A stretch of 64,000 nt of DNA from Aradus depressus (lineage: Eukaryota > Arthropoda > Insecta > Hemiptera > Aradidae): assembly GCA_963662175.1 (NCBI GenBank), contig OY759218.1:25504051-25568050 (forward strand). The letters are read 5' to 3'. Shown here in pieces: positions 1-13,700 of the stretch. Under the pieces are notes generated by a model. It was not told where the DNA came from and ran no database searches. It saw nothing but the letters and a program-made list of their open reading frames with translations. Position numbers and translations under genes: made by a program. How positions within the stretch are numbered: the first letter of the stretch is position 1; every line of letters starts with the position of its first letter.

Positions 1-3000
1 ATGTGGGTTTCTTGGTATCTTGTAGAATTGTGTATATTCTCGGTTAAATCAACTCAATCTACTTCTTTGAGGAATCATTCACGAAAAAACTGCATTTAAC
101 CATTTATTCACTATGGCAGACTATTCCAAGTAAAGATGGCGTTTTTGGTTAAATCAACCTTAGAGACGCATCATTCACGAGTATTTCAAAAAGTATGGTT
201 AATAATTAGGTAAGGGATGGGGAATGATTATATAACTAAGGGAAAATCCAAGAAAAGGTTAACAATATTAATTTTCATTCACTCCTATAGATTTAGAGGT
301 ATATTATTAATAATGATGCAAACATAATTTATTTATTCCAAAAACTGGATTTACATGATTAATGCAAAAGGAAAAAAGTGGTGCTCTGAATAGTTACGAT
401 TTTAGACTTACCAATTTATTCCCTGTGACCACAGATATATTGTATCAAAAATTTGATAATGGTTTTCACATGTTTTACGCCCTCCTGAATCCAAGGTTCA
501 GCCTATCTCCAGTTACAAAAGCACAAAGTTCATACAGAAGTTGGTGGGTTCGAAAGGAACTCGCTCCTTCTAATTATTTTGCGAATTATTGGCATGTTGC
601 AGAGATTACTGCATTTTAAATCATTATACATATATAATGAACTAGCAGATTATCCGGCATAGTTCAGGAGTATGAAATATCCTGAAAGTTTCGTAAATAT
701 ACGTTCAACCGTTTTCGCGTGATCAGAGCAACAGGCATTTCGCAAAATTTGTAAAAACATACTCAGGGATCTTTTTGTTTTATGGCACAAGAGCTATTAT
801 CTTTTGATCTTCTAGCTCGAAGTTGAGATTTGAACTAAGCTATGACAAATAATTTAAAATTATACAAAAATATATATTCTATGTTGTGTGTTTCACATTG
901 CGTCACTTGAATAACTTCTTCGTTATATCGAGATTTTATCCTTTAGGATTTACTTATTTATTATTTAAGTCCTGGAAAATATGCATAGCATCAACACGTA
1001 AGGGGCTTAATTTCAAAACCAGATAACTCCAGAAAAGTAAATTTTACATTGACCTATTTCATGATATTTTTTTAATTCACTTGTGAGGTAAGGAAGAGTG
1101 AAGGGTTCATCAAGAACAACACATTTTTCTAAAATAACTTCGGTAGTGGGGGTTATTATCATTTTTATGATTGGAGTTATCTGGTATTGGAACTAACTAA
1201 CTGCATTAATTTGATTTTGAAATTAAAACAAAAGTTTTAACAAAAAAAATCTTTCACCGTAAAGGCATGTTTTTAATTAACAAAATAATATTACCACTAA
1301 TTGCACTTTTAAGTAAAAAAAAGTCTGTACAATATGCATTTTTTTAAATGAATATGGCTTCAGAAAGCAAATTTACGTTTTCAGACATGATAACCGCAGA
1401 CATCACAGATTCAGCTCAAGTCGGGCTCTGCGCGATTAAGGTTCACTAAACTAATTTTTAAGAAACTTGATTGTTCTCCAAAATTCACGTTTTTAGAATT
1501 TTCCCATGATAACTTACGGGAATAAGATGGACACTTGTGCAAACGCGTTTATTCGATTGATTTTTTTCTCTCTTTTTTTTTTATTTTTTGATAAGAGAGA
1601 AAAAGAATAAATCGAAAGATGTGTATATATTTTTGAAACCTTCATAATGGTACCTTGTCAACTCAAAAGGTTTATGAAATTTCTTACTTCTGGCGACTAA
1701 TTAATTACAGTAAGAATCCGCACCCTAACGTACGAGACCCTTGCTGGGCTCTCAATGTGGCGTCCTTGGATTTTGTGAGGGGAGGGAGTGGCGTACTACT
1801 TACACCCCCGCAAGCCCTTTCGATGTGCGGATGGTGGATCAACTTTTTGTTAACAATTTAATGACCTATTGCCGTTTCGGATGATCTAAGGTGCTCCGTG
1901 GGTGAAATTACACTACAGTTCCAAATAATTGTGCATTAAATCAGCTTCGTGCTTATTTCCCCGATATAATCTCAAGTTTGATTGGGCTAGAAGTAAACTT
2001 TTATTTTCACAAATTTCAACAAAGTGAGCTAATATCTATAAATTGCTCCCTGATCTAAAGTGACTGCAGAGTTATGTAATGACAAGTCTCTGACACAATT
2101 TTAGCTCATAGATTACCTCATTTTTATGTTATTTGTTCCTTAGTTGTCAGAAAATGACATGACTGTGAGTAAATATTGAGTTCTTTCTTATTATCTTTTC
2201 TATGTGCATGTAACGTTTTAGTCAGAAATATTTGGTATACAAGTTATGTAATCCGTCTAAAAATGCGATATTGACTTTTCGTAGGAATTTCATTTATTGC
2301 CAATTTCCTGAATCTAATAGTTTTAATTTAAAAAAGTCGGTGAATCAATAGAAATGAATTTCCCCCTTCGAATAGTCTTTATGAATAAAGCTGAATGTCT
2401 GCCATTGCGTTTGTCCAATCATCACGAGAAAACGCTGAACGTATGTTACGAAATTTTCAGGGTTTTTCAAGTATGGTCCAACTTGGTATATACGCGAGGT
2501 GGCCTCCAAAATAGTCAAATTGAGGGGAGGACCCAATTGTTGTTCACAATGTGTGGCATATCATTTCAAAGGATTCGACGAGACGAATTCAAAAATATGT
2601 TGTTTTTTCGGTCAGGGAATTGGAAGGAGGGGTGAGGGTCTAAAAATGTTTATTTTTTGTCCGTTATGCGAAAACGGCTAAGCGAATATTCATATAACTT
2701 ACTTCAAGTTATTTCACAGATGGCCCGGTGTGGTGTACCAAAATGTCTAAATGATGGCGTCAATTTTTTTCCCACAACAATGTGGGCATACCATTTCAAA
2801 GGATAATATTAGACGAGTTCAATTTTCGGAGGAGTGGAGGTTTTAAGAAAAATGATCATTTTATTTTATGTCCATGCATTTAACCTAAGTACAGGAAACA
2901 GTTCAATATGTCCGTTACAATGCAAAAGCCGATATAGTTAGAACAGTACTGAATTACCCGGGCTACATAGCTAATAATATATTAGTTGTGAAAATAGTTG

Positions 3001-4706
3001 GATTTTGTGTGTATCTGGTGTCATTGGGGAAGTTTTATGAAAATCAATATGTTGGAAAGGGGTCTAATGAAATGAGGGAGCAGGAGGAGGGGGGAGGGTG
3101 TAGAGTTAGTTAAATGGAGTGAAAGGTTCAATGATGGGTGGATCTGGGGGGCAGGGAGGAGGGGAATAGAGAGGCTGGCATAGGCTAACTTCATCTGGGG
3201 CATAAGGGAACTTTATCCATAGAGATCCACACCATATATCAATATACAATGACCAATATATTCACTATATCTGTCACCGTCAAAAGCCGAGTTCAGGCAA
3301 GTAACTATGCAAAACTGGAAACTTCTGACGACCATAGACACTAAAAGGGCTAACTACTACTGGCTTTTTGTGATTTTATATATTTACGATAAAGAATCTG
3401 TGCTGCTTCACTAAGCGGTGGGTCAACATTTTATTCTTTCGATTTGTTCTAATCATATCATCTGTGGATATCGATATATCCATGGCACTCTCTAGACAAC
3501 CACGTTATCCACCCGACCATCAAGCTTCTCCGTGTTAACCTCTAGGAGCCACACTAGCCACCCCTATCCCCAAGCTACTCCGTGGCACCCTATAGACAGC
3601 CACGCTATCCATCCAACCACCACCAAGCTCCTCCGTGTTAACCTCTAGGAGCCATACTAGCCACCTCTATCGCCAAGCTCCTCCGTGGCACCCTCTAGAA
3701 GCCTCACTAGCCACCCTATCGCCAAGCTCCTCCGTGGCACCCTATAGAAGCCACACTAGCCACCCCTATCGCCAAGCTCCTCCATGGTATTCTCTAGACA
3801 ACCATGCTATCCACCCCACCACCAAGGCCCACCATGGCACCTTCTGGCCTTTGCTGGCATTGCAGTTAACGCACTGCCGGATTTCGGTGTCTTTAATTGA
3901 TTAATAATTGACATCATTCTGTGCATCATTATTCTCAAAGTTTTGAAATATTAAAAAAGTAAAAAAGAAAATAAACACCTTCCTTACAAAATATACTTTA
4001 TTAATTAATGCATTTCGACCGCAGAAGCGTTCATCATCAGAGCTACTTATAAACTGTAAACAATAGTTTGGAATGAAAACTGCTCTTAATTGAGTCTAAC
4101 AACAATCGATTAGTAGGTACCAAAAATTAGATTGTTTATGTTTATATTAAAAAAGTATTCAAGTGCTCTTGAGAAAATATTGTAGTTCTTAACTTTTTTG
4201 AGAGCACTAAATTAACTTGCATTAGTCATCGAAAATAAAGAAAATTTTTGAGATGGTTTTCACATTTGAAAATGTCTCTTACTTGAAAAAAAGAATTATA
4301 GTACATTGTAATAACGTTTAATTCGATAAAGCAAAACTCGGTGGCTCCTCCCAAAAGCGCCCCTTCCAAATTGAAATCTTCGAATGCAGCTTAGCCTATA
4401 TTTTAATTTGTGCCATCCTTGAAATACCTTGAAGTTTCGTGAATATACGTTCAGTCATTTTCACACAGTGATCGATTGAAAAATTCGACTTCATGTCACA
4501 TGATAACGGGAAGTCTGATTGAAAATCCCAGCCTTAGCGGAAATCTTCACTATCATATCTTTCTTTTGAGCCATTATTTGGCGTTTCATGTTGCAAATTT
4601 ATGGAGTTGTTTCCTTGTGTTTCGTATTACATATAAAGATATTATTTTATCATTAATAATAAATAATTAATAATTCATATTGGTTATTAACGTGTGTCTG
4701 TTTCAG
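1..4706. other. AT-rich flank upstream of the Cirl coding start
   Basis: No exon could be supported here; ORFs are short and show no motif. The stretch holds a hairpin (1553-1617), a degenerate tandem repeat (2400-2880), a GA-rich patch (3070-3175) and a 50-bp minisatellite (3475-3850). Untranslated Cirl exons may lie here but cannot be recognised. Confidence 0.6.
3475..3850. repeat. 50-bp minisatellite, about seven copies
   Basis: Tandem units built around CAAGCTCCTCCGTGGCACCC and CCACACTAGCCACCCCTATC, clear starts near 3522, 3572, 3625, 3673, 3723 and 3773. Units are diverged, and two variants (GTTAACCTCTAGGAG and GGCACCCTATAGA) partly alternate. The open frame across it is a by-product. 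Confidence 0.85.
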
Positions 4707-4784
4707 GAAGAGGAGCTATGGTACGTGGCCAACTGGTTCTTTGCCTCCTATGCCTTTTCACAAATGCGTTTGCAAAAAATCAAG
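4707..4784 (+). CDS. Cirl: Cirl exon 1 (start codon and signal peptide)
   Basis: ATG at 4718 begins [19 protein letters not shown], a classic signal peptide with a likely cut after A19. The exon ends CAAG|GTAAGA in phase 1. A TTTCAG just before 4707 marks an acceptor, so at least one untranslated exon lies upstream, and 4707-4717 is 5' leader. Confidence 0.9.
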
Positions 4785-7700
4785 GTAAGAACTTTTTTTT
4801 AAATTAGTTTTTATTCACATTGCGTTCAAAAATTAATAAGTTTCTCAACTATCCGTAAGAGCTGAAAACGGAAACCATGTTCTACAATTTTGGTTACATT
4901 ACAACCTACTGTACTGTTGGGTGTCTTTGAACCAGTTTTTCAGTCTTTTTGAAAAATTGTTTATAATTGGTAATTGTTCGTTTTCTTTATAATTGTTTGC
5001 TACATGTTGTGTATCTCTTGGAACACGGTAATTAAAGTATCTCATTAAAATATGTTGCAAAATTATTCTTATAAGTAAGATACTTTCCACCACCATTGTG
5101 GTTCCGAGTTTTAAGACGCTTTTTGGCATGTATCTCATAAACCGGGCGTCTTTCGAACATTTTTACTTTCTTACACTAACTTAGATCTCATTATTTGGCG
5201 TAAATCGGACGAAAAAATAGGACCGTTTACTTCGCGGCCTAATATAGATTTATACTTACGACCTAATCAAACATATTGTGATCTGCACATTAGAAAACCC
5301 TGTAGTATTTATCACATTTTTTTTCATGTATAATGTGCTTTTCAATTTTGTTTTTTTAAATTTTATTGAAGAGGTATTTAATTAAATAAATATTACAAGC
5401 AGTATTGTAATAGTACGAAAATTTGAGATTGAGTTTTCAACAGATTTTCACGTTTGAAGGTCCCGTCAATACTTTTACCATTTTCGCGATGATGTCTGTC
5501 TGTGTGTGTATATGTGATTGGAGCTTTGTGAATGTTCTAACAAATAAACGGTTGTTGCTATAAACGTGAAATTTGAAATGCAAATGTCACATGTACTAAC
5601 TTAGATCTCATTATTTGGCCTAAATCGGACGAAAAAATAAGACCGTTTACTTCGCGTCCTAATATAGACTTATACTTACGACCTAATCAAACATATTGTG
5701 ATCTGCACAAAGTGGTTGGTATAAGAAAACCGTGTAGTATTTATCACATTTTTTTCATGTATAATGTGCTTTTCAGTTTTTTTTTTTAAATTTTATGGAA
5801 GAGGTATTTGATTCAATAAATATTATTAGCAGTGTCACATAAAATGTAGGTAAAGTGGTCTCAATTGTAGTCCGGTTTGTGCCAAAATCTAAGCAGATCG
5901 AAGTTGGGATATTGAAATTTTCATCTCAAATTTGAATTTCATTACTGCAATTGTTTTCTAGTTTTGAGCTCACAAGTTCCAGTCACACACACATATAAAC
6001 ATACATACAGAGATCCTCGAGAAAATGGTCAAATCTTGTTCAGGGGCCCTCAAAACCTGTAATTTTGTTGAAAAATCTATCTTAATTGTTTACATTACTA
6101 TCCTGCCTTATACTAAGGTATAAGAAAGTAAAAAGTAGTAAAAACGCGTTACACGTCATTATTCGTTCCATCATAACTCCAGGCATTTATTTATTTTTTA
6201 TTTTTTCAGAACAACCCCGTTATGATACGGCTTATGCTTGTGAGGGTAAAACGTTACGGATTGAATGCAAAGATGGTGAACTTATCAACTTGATCCGAGC
6301 GAACTATGGTCGGTTTTCCATCACCATCTGTAACGATCATGGCAACACAGAGTGGAGCGTCAACTGCATGTCCCCCAAGTCACTCAGGGTACTTCATGCA
6401 AGGTATCTTGACACATTTATTATTAGATCTCATATTGTCAATTCAGAGACTATAGTAATCTCAAGATGCTTGGCCTCACCCTGATTTTCTTACAACCGTT
6501 GTCATGTTTAGCCACTTATTCGCTGAGTTACAATCGTGTATTAATCTATTGTATCATATTCATCATGAACCGGCGGGGTGAATGCCTTAGTCTTTTTCTT
6601 TTTTATAGAATTATCACTCATTTTTATTTATGATTTTTTTAGATAATATCAAAGTCCCATTGCATTCGGAACATTTTCGTTATTTTAAATGATTTAGATA
6701 ATCCTATATTTTCAATCATAAAATGTTCGTAAGGTTACTGATCTACTAGTATTATATTATGGATGGTTTATTTAAATGTTGCTGGAGAATTTCTCCCTCT
6801 TGATCGTGTTAGTGTCGAGACTTTTCGAGGTTGTCTTTGGTTATCGTCAGTTCTCGAAAAGTCTCTTCGAGCCTTATTTTCAACCCATCGTATCTACCTC
6901 TCCATTAAACTCATTCTAAATAAAAGTTGTAAAAGTGTTATATAGACGTAAAAACGTACATTTCCGAAAGTTACACTTTTCCATCTAAGAATCCACCATC
7001 TCCGGGCATATTTGGGATATTACTTCCTTTTCTTTTTTCGGTCCTAAAGGAGTGTTCACTAAAAGAAGGGAGTAAGGCAATTTAATTACAAATACTTCAT
7101 GTCATAAATTATGTACTAAATATAAAATGTTGAATTTTTTTTTTAAATTTGTAACCCCTCTAATCTGTAGGGCTATATGGAAATCAATCCAAATATTTCT
7201 GATGCGTAATTGTAATATTTTATTTCAGATGTAGTCAGCAGCAGAACTGTAGCATATTAGCCAGCACTTCTGTGTTCGGCGAGCCATGCGCAGGAACTCT
7301 CAAGTATCTAGAAGCTCACTACCAATGTATTCCTCGTAAGTCTAGCGTTATTTTATTTTTATAACGAAAGGAAATATTTGATGATATTATACTAGAGGCA
7401 CCATCTGAGAAACAATTTTAGTTGGCCACCAGTGTTAGTCGCAACCCCCATAGACCTATTTACATAAACATGTGTATTAGGGTATCGAAATGACCAAATG
7501 ATAAGTTTCTTTGACATACTTTTCGTTATCTCAGTATTTTGGAGGGGTGATGTGAATATTTTTAATTGGCATCACAAATATTGATTGTGTTTCACCTGTT
7601 TTTGTTTTTTTCTGAAATCGATAATTGTAATATTTTTTTGATTAAATTTTAAATGCAATATTACGCCCTCAGATAGCCCTCTTTAGGCGATTTTGACTTT

Positions 7701-10700
7701 TTCTTCTATATCAAGCGGGCTCTGGCAGCGCAGGCGGAGCACTCTGAACATGAATTATCACGTAATTAGGCTAAAACTCGTGATGATCTTCAATTGCGGG
7801 ATTTCAACTTTTTGAAAGGTTAACATCATTATTGTTTTAAAACATTTTTTCTTAACTTCTAAGCTATTTTACCATCTAAAACAATAATATTTATTGGATT
7901 ATCGTGAATGTTGGTAAGGACTTCCAAATGGACTGTAAGTTCTTGATTTATCTGGGCAGCACAGCTAGTTAGTAGTATTATTTCAGTTTGAACTGCCAGG
8001 TACAATATCAGTAGATGAACTCCTAAGGTCTATTTGGAAGAAGTTGTATGTGCAGAAAAGATTTTTCAACAGTAAATTCAATGAGACCGGTGAAATACAC
8101 TTTGGTGAAAAAGTAAAATCAAAGATTTTACATTCCATTGAGTTTTGTTGTTGGAGGTTGAGCAGTTTTTAACTTTTCGAAGACACTTGAGTCTATCATT
8201 TCAGTTTTTTTGATTCTTCTCGTGACCTACAATATGAAAAAAACCTACATGTAAATTTTCACATTTGTAAGTTCCTTGGAATAACTAAGAAAAACTATTG
8301 ATTTGTTTTTGTTTGCAGCGGCGCTCACAACGACAACAAACAGGCCGAGCCCCCCATGGCTAATGACCACCCAATCGGTGAACGTATGGAGCACCGCTAA
8401 GGCAGCCACCCTCCGACCTCCACCCCCCTCCTTGGTGCCCACTCCAGTCCTCACCTCTGCCAGGGGGAGCACCGGGGCCACTTCCCACCAGCCACAGCCT
8501 CCATCCTCCACAGGCACCACCCCTACCACAGCGAGCAGCCGGACCACTCCCACCTCCACGAGGGCCGCCCCAGGAGGCAGCGCTCAGCCTGAGGCCACCA
8601 CCACCACAGCCACTCTCACCTCAACCACTCCCTACTCTGCCGTCTCACAGTCTCCACCCTTTGTACCCATTCTCGAAAAAGGTTCGTTACATTTGTCGTT
8701 GTTTTATTTATTATTTTACAAAAGGTAGTTTTATTTGACATATTTACAATGCTGGACGGTGCTCCACGTCTAACTTAGGGTTCTCTGAATGGCTTTACTG
8801 CTTTTAATTGCTGGCCTCTGCTGAGTCTTGGTAGTTATAGTTCATGTTTCGGCTATGTTTTGAAATTTGTAATCAATCTTATTTTTGTTATTTACCTCAT
8901 TTTATTATGAAAATTTCGGGCAGAGCCATTGGAAAAACCATGACTTATAAACTTGCTCAGACTAAACACCAAATAATTAAAGTGGAATACATTTTCAGTC
9001 TATAAATAAATAATTTAAATTGGCTTTTACTATAGCTATACTTACAATTCATTTTTATATTATTTTTTTTTAACATTTTCATCAATTTGGAAATTATTCA
9101 ATTACTATTGCTTCGAGTACGTTATAATTCATTACCTAATTGAATTGAAAATTAATTCATTATGTCCCTGTTTATTCGTCAGTTTGAACTTTTTTCCATG
9201 AAATTGTCAGGCTACGTCACGTTCCTTAATTCATTTTTTTTTTTTTTCCAGGAGTTGGAGGAAGTGGAGGTGGGACTGGGGGTACTGGGACTGGGGTCGT
9301 AGACAACTCGTCCATGTGTCCTCCAGAAAGGGCCCGCGGCCTCAAATGGACCTGGACTAAGGTGGGGGAGGTGGGGGTGCAGCCATGCCCCGGGGGTGCC
9401 TCAGGATTGGCCAGGTGGCGGTGTGTCACCGGGGACCCGCCTCATAGAGCCTCTCTCAGTCCGGACCTCAGCGAGTGTCGGTCTGTCTGGCTGAGCAGTC
9501 TTGATGGACGGATTGCAGACGGGGACACCATTGTCAACATCGCCAACGACCTCTCACAGGTCGGTACCCTCCAACAGTCCTTGAACAAGTAACAAGAAAA
9601 GTTCAAAACAAAAGAACTATCTGAAAAACACGATACACGATGCTGCAGATACATATTTTACCAAACTAGCTAGGTACTCTGAACCAAAGGCTAGATTAAC
9701 AGAAGATCAACATAATAAATTCTCTCATACTGACTGTGTCTAGCTGAAACTCAGATGTGACCTCTATAGAACTAAAGCACTTATGGTACTTGGGATGTCA
9801 AAAATGTAAACTCATATTCCAAAAGAGCTCAATAACATCAGGTTTCATGCATTTTTGTAGCCATTATTAGTTATTCAGAGGTTACCAGGTCGGAGAACTT
9901 CAAGTCAGTATAGGTCAGAAACAGCACTTTTGCGATCCCATATTCTTAGGAACTTTTTTGCTTAGAATTTAATTTTCTAAACAGCACTTTTGCGATCCCA
10001 TACTCTTAGGAACTTTTTTGCCTAAAATTTAGTTTTCTAAACAGCGCTTTTGCGATCCCATACTCTTAGGAACTTTTTTGCTTAGAATTTAATTTTCATC
10101 ATTCCCAAAGCTTCATTCGTTCTATATATTTTTTGGATGTTAACTCATGTATTTTTGTTTGCCTGCAGGTGACCGATAGCAAACCACTTTACGGTGGCGA
10201 TATGATGACAACCACCAAAATAATAAAGAAAATGGCGAACAAGATGGCGGTGGATCTTCAAACCTTTCCCGATTCAAGGCAGAGGGAAGCGATAGTTTCC
10301 GAAATCCTGCAGTATGTGGTTCGAACCGGAAGTAACCTTTTGGATCCCTCCAAGTTGCCGTCTTGGCGGGATTTGACCCACAAGGAACAAATGCGGGTAG
10401 CCACCTCTCTACTTGTCGGCATCGAAGAAAACTCGTTTCTTTTGGCCGACATAGTCGTAAGAGAGAAGAGTGTGCCTCATCGAGAAAAAAATATATGTAA
10501 GTTTATTTCTTTCGTCTATGATTATCATTATCATTTATTCATGTCTGTTTGTGTGTGTGCGTCTGTGAACGGAATGAATGTATCGACAGGGAATATTATA
10601 TGTGAATCCAGAACCCTATAACGACGACACCCATTGTTTTTCAGCCAAATTGACCAACAGGAAGGGGGGAGGCTTAACATGAAAACTGTAATAATTGCCT

Positions 10701-13700
10701 ATAGAATGTATCGACATGAACTTTTATATGTGTGACCAAAACCGCAACAAATCGGCAGAATGGAAGGAGGGGGTCTCAATTAAAAAAAACAATAGCTGTC
10801 GATGTAATGAAATTATCGTCAGAAACTTTAGTATGAGGATTTAGGAGTCTCTATGTAAGTCAACTGTTGAATATTTGCGCAAACGGTCGATTAGTTTTAG
10901 ATGGAGAGCAAAACGTTAGTTGATTAATTCGTTCTGAGGAAGTACATTGCTGGTGATTCACCGACAATTTTTGATCCCAGTATGGAGAACAGTTATATAA
11001 TCTTGTCAAAAATTCGATTTTGTAGTTTAACTACATCTGGATTTCTTGTTTTCCTAACCTCTGAACCCAAAAGGTATGAGACGGGGTTCCAGTCCTCCAC
11101 TTTAGCGAACAGTTCGTCCTTCATGACTATCTCAACTTCTTCCTTCGCCCTCCTGCCCACCGGAACAGACGAGTAAATTAGAGTAGAATTAGATAGCCTC
11201 CACCCAACTTTATTTCCTCATTCCATTTGTTTTTAATTTAATTTATTCCGAGTAATTGACGTATGTGTATTTGGTTTCGATTTTTCAAGTGTATATAAAA
11301 GTGAGGTTTTTGTTGAAAAAAATATTCATCTATTAGCTAGGATTATAAAGAAATATAATAATATTGATAATTTACAGCTGCCGATTGTGGCGTGGAATTA
11401 TGAACTAAATACATATTTTTAAAAAAATAATGAAAAATATGTATGCTCTGGTCTCATTTGGGCTTAGGTTACACAAGCTGAAAATACACTTATTTCTGAT
11501 TTTGTTGAATTTCTTTTTCATTTCTCCACTGTCCGGTCAATGTTTATATTATAGAAAAGTTGCTCGAAATAAATCTTTGAATATATATGGCAGTGGCATT
11601 GGCAGAATCTAAATATATTACAGAACTATGAATGTATTAAATGTATATTTATTTGTGCATCAAAGCATTGTTTACCTACGGAACCCTTTATTGGTGACCT
11701 GGTCAAGCTTCTCTTACTTTTTTTTATTTTCAATGTTTCAACGTAATATTTTTCTGTTCTAGTTCTTGAGGTACGAGTAGTCGAAACGTCCAATATTGGA
11801 GCTGAAAAATTTAGCAGTAACAACAGTTCAGTGTGGAGCGAGGTGGGAATGGGTGGTGGATGGAACGGTAGCGATAACTGGCTTCGACTGGAGAGACAAG
11901 CCCTCGTCGACAACACAGAGGGGAACTTTCTTCGTCTGGTCTACATAGCTTTTGATCATTTGGAAGACATTCTTCAGCCAGTCACCCAGTCCAATGTGTC
12001 TCGAATTGTGAACAGCAAAGTGATTTCTGCTTCGCTGGGGAAGGGACGGCACATACAGCTGTCTTATCCTGTAACAATATGTCTCAAACATATCCGCACT
12101 GAAAATGTTACTAATCCTACTTGCGTTTTTTGGGATTACACAATGAGGTATGCTTTCGTTAGGTTAAAATTTCCAATTGGATCGAGCGAGTGGTAGCGAA
12201 TACAAACTATATATTTTGTAGATGCATACTAAAACAATTACTGCAATGCTATCAAATAGCGAAAATGCTTTGTATATTTTCTTTGAACTGAATAATTCAA
12301 CACCAGCATAGTTTATTTATTATACAATATACTATAATGCTTAGAATTGAGAAAACAAAAATCCATTTAAAAAATGAAAAAAAAATAAATATTACAAACA
12401 AATTGTATTAATTATGTTCAACACAACGTAATTTGTTTTCCAATAAGCTGTAAAACGTAAGTGAAATAGTAAGAGAAAAGATTTAAAAAATAGATCATAC
12501 CGATATAAGTATACTCGCTCGCTCGTTCCAATGATTTATGTTTATACTATCTGTGTTGCCCGGCATAGCTCGGGAAACTACATGCCTCTCTTGTCATTTC
12601 GACGCTTACGGTCTCCATACAGGGTCTGGACGTTTACCAACATTTATATACAATTTTGATAATGCAATAAATTTTATTGGTACATTTTTATTGTAGGAGA
12701 CTGATAGTGTCTCCTCCGCAACGCTGGGCATCATAGCTAGTATTTTAGTACGTTTCCATTCTCACAAAATTTAAGTTGTGTTATCCCTAAGATCTCCTGA
12801 AAGTTTCGTGAAATTTCGTTGTACAGCTTCCATATTATCCGCAGTCTATAATCCCCCCTTCTCCCCTCTAAATTCCTATTTTTGGGTGCCATTTACATAC
12901 GTAAGTTTATTTATTTATTTTTTTTAATTTGAATTTCTTTATTTTTATTTTTTACAGTTCGTGGTCTGAAGAAGGCTGCCATGTGGACTTTACGAATCTC
13001 ACACATACCATATGCGTATGCGATCATTTGACAAATTTTGCCATACTTATGGACGTGCAAGCAACCTATTTGCCTCCTATGCATGAAATGGCTCTTCAAA
13101 TTATTACTTACATCGGATGTATAATATCCGTCATTTGCCTCATATTGGCGATAATCACATTCCAGATTTTCAGGGGACTCAAGGTATGGATGCATATTTT
13201 TTTCAATTTTTAATTTATCAAATGATTAATTAAAAATACGTATTGAAGTAACATTGAAGAGTTACATTTTCATGTACAGGCGTTATTTTATGTCTTACCC
13301 CATTTTAATGCTTACTTCCTGTTTTATACAGGGGTGACACAAAATGAAATGTTGTTGGGAAAATTGGAAACTTGGAAATTTGATAGGAAATTAAATTCTA
13401 AGCAAGAAAAAAAAAAAAAAAGTGTCTTGTGACTTATAATCACTTCAAGTTCTCTAGCTTGATAACCAGTAAAAGCTAATAACTTCTAAAAAAAACACTA
13501 CACAAAACTTGACTTTTTGGGCTCGTTTATAACTATTGTAGGGCAGCTTTAAATATACTGCTTGATATGATATAAAGGTAGAATAATATTATTTATGTAA
13601 ATAATGGATTCAAATGTGGGTAAATTAAGCTGGAGCCATTTTAAAAATCTGTACAACAACTATCCATTGCTAGAGGAGACAGTTGTTTATACGGAGCTGC

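Noticed and set aside
3635..3904. 89-codon ORF with repeated SHTSHPYRQAPP
   Set aside because: Produced by the 50-bp minisatellite, whose period is not a multiple of three throughout; no start context or domain.
8245..8559. 104-codon minus-strand ORF over Cirl exon 4
   Set aside because: It is the antisense shadow of the Thr/Ser/Pro-rich exon, which fits the Cirl model in phase on the plus strand.
9919..10097. Regularly spaced repeats resembling a CRISPR array
   Set aside because: The 60-bp units are contiguous with no unique spacers, in an animal intron.
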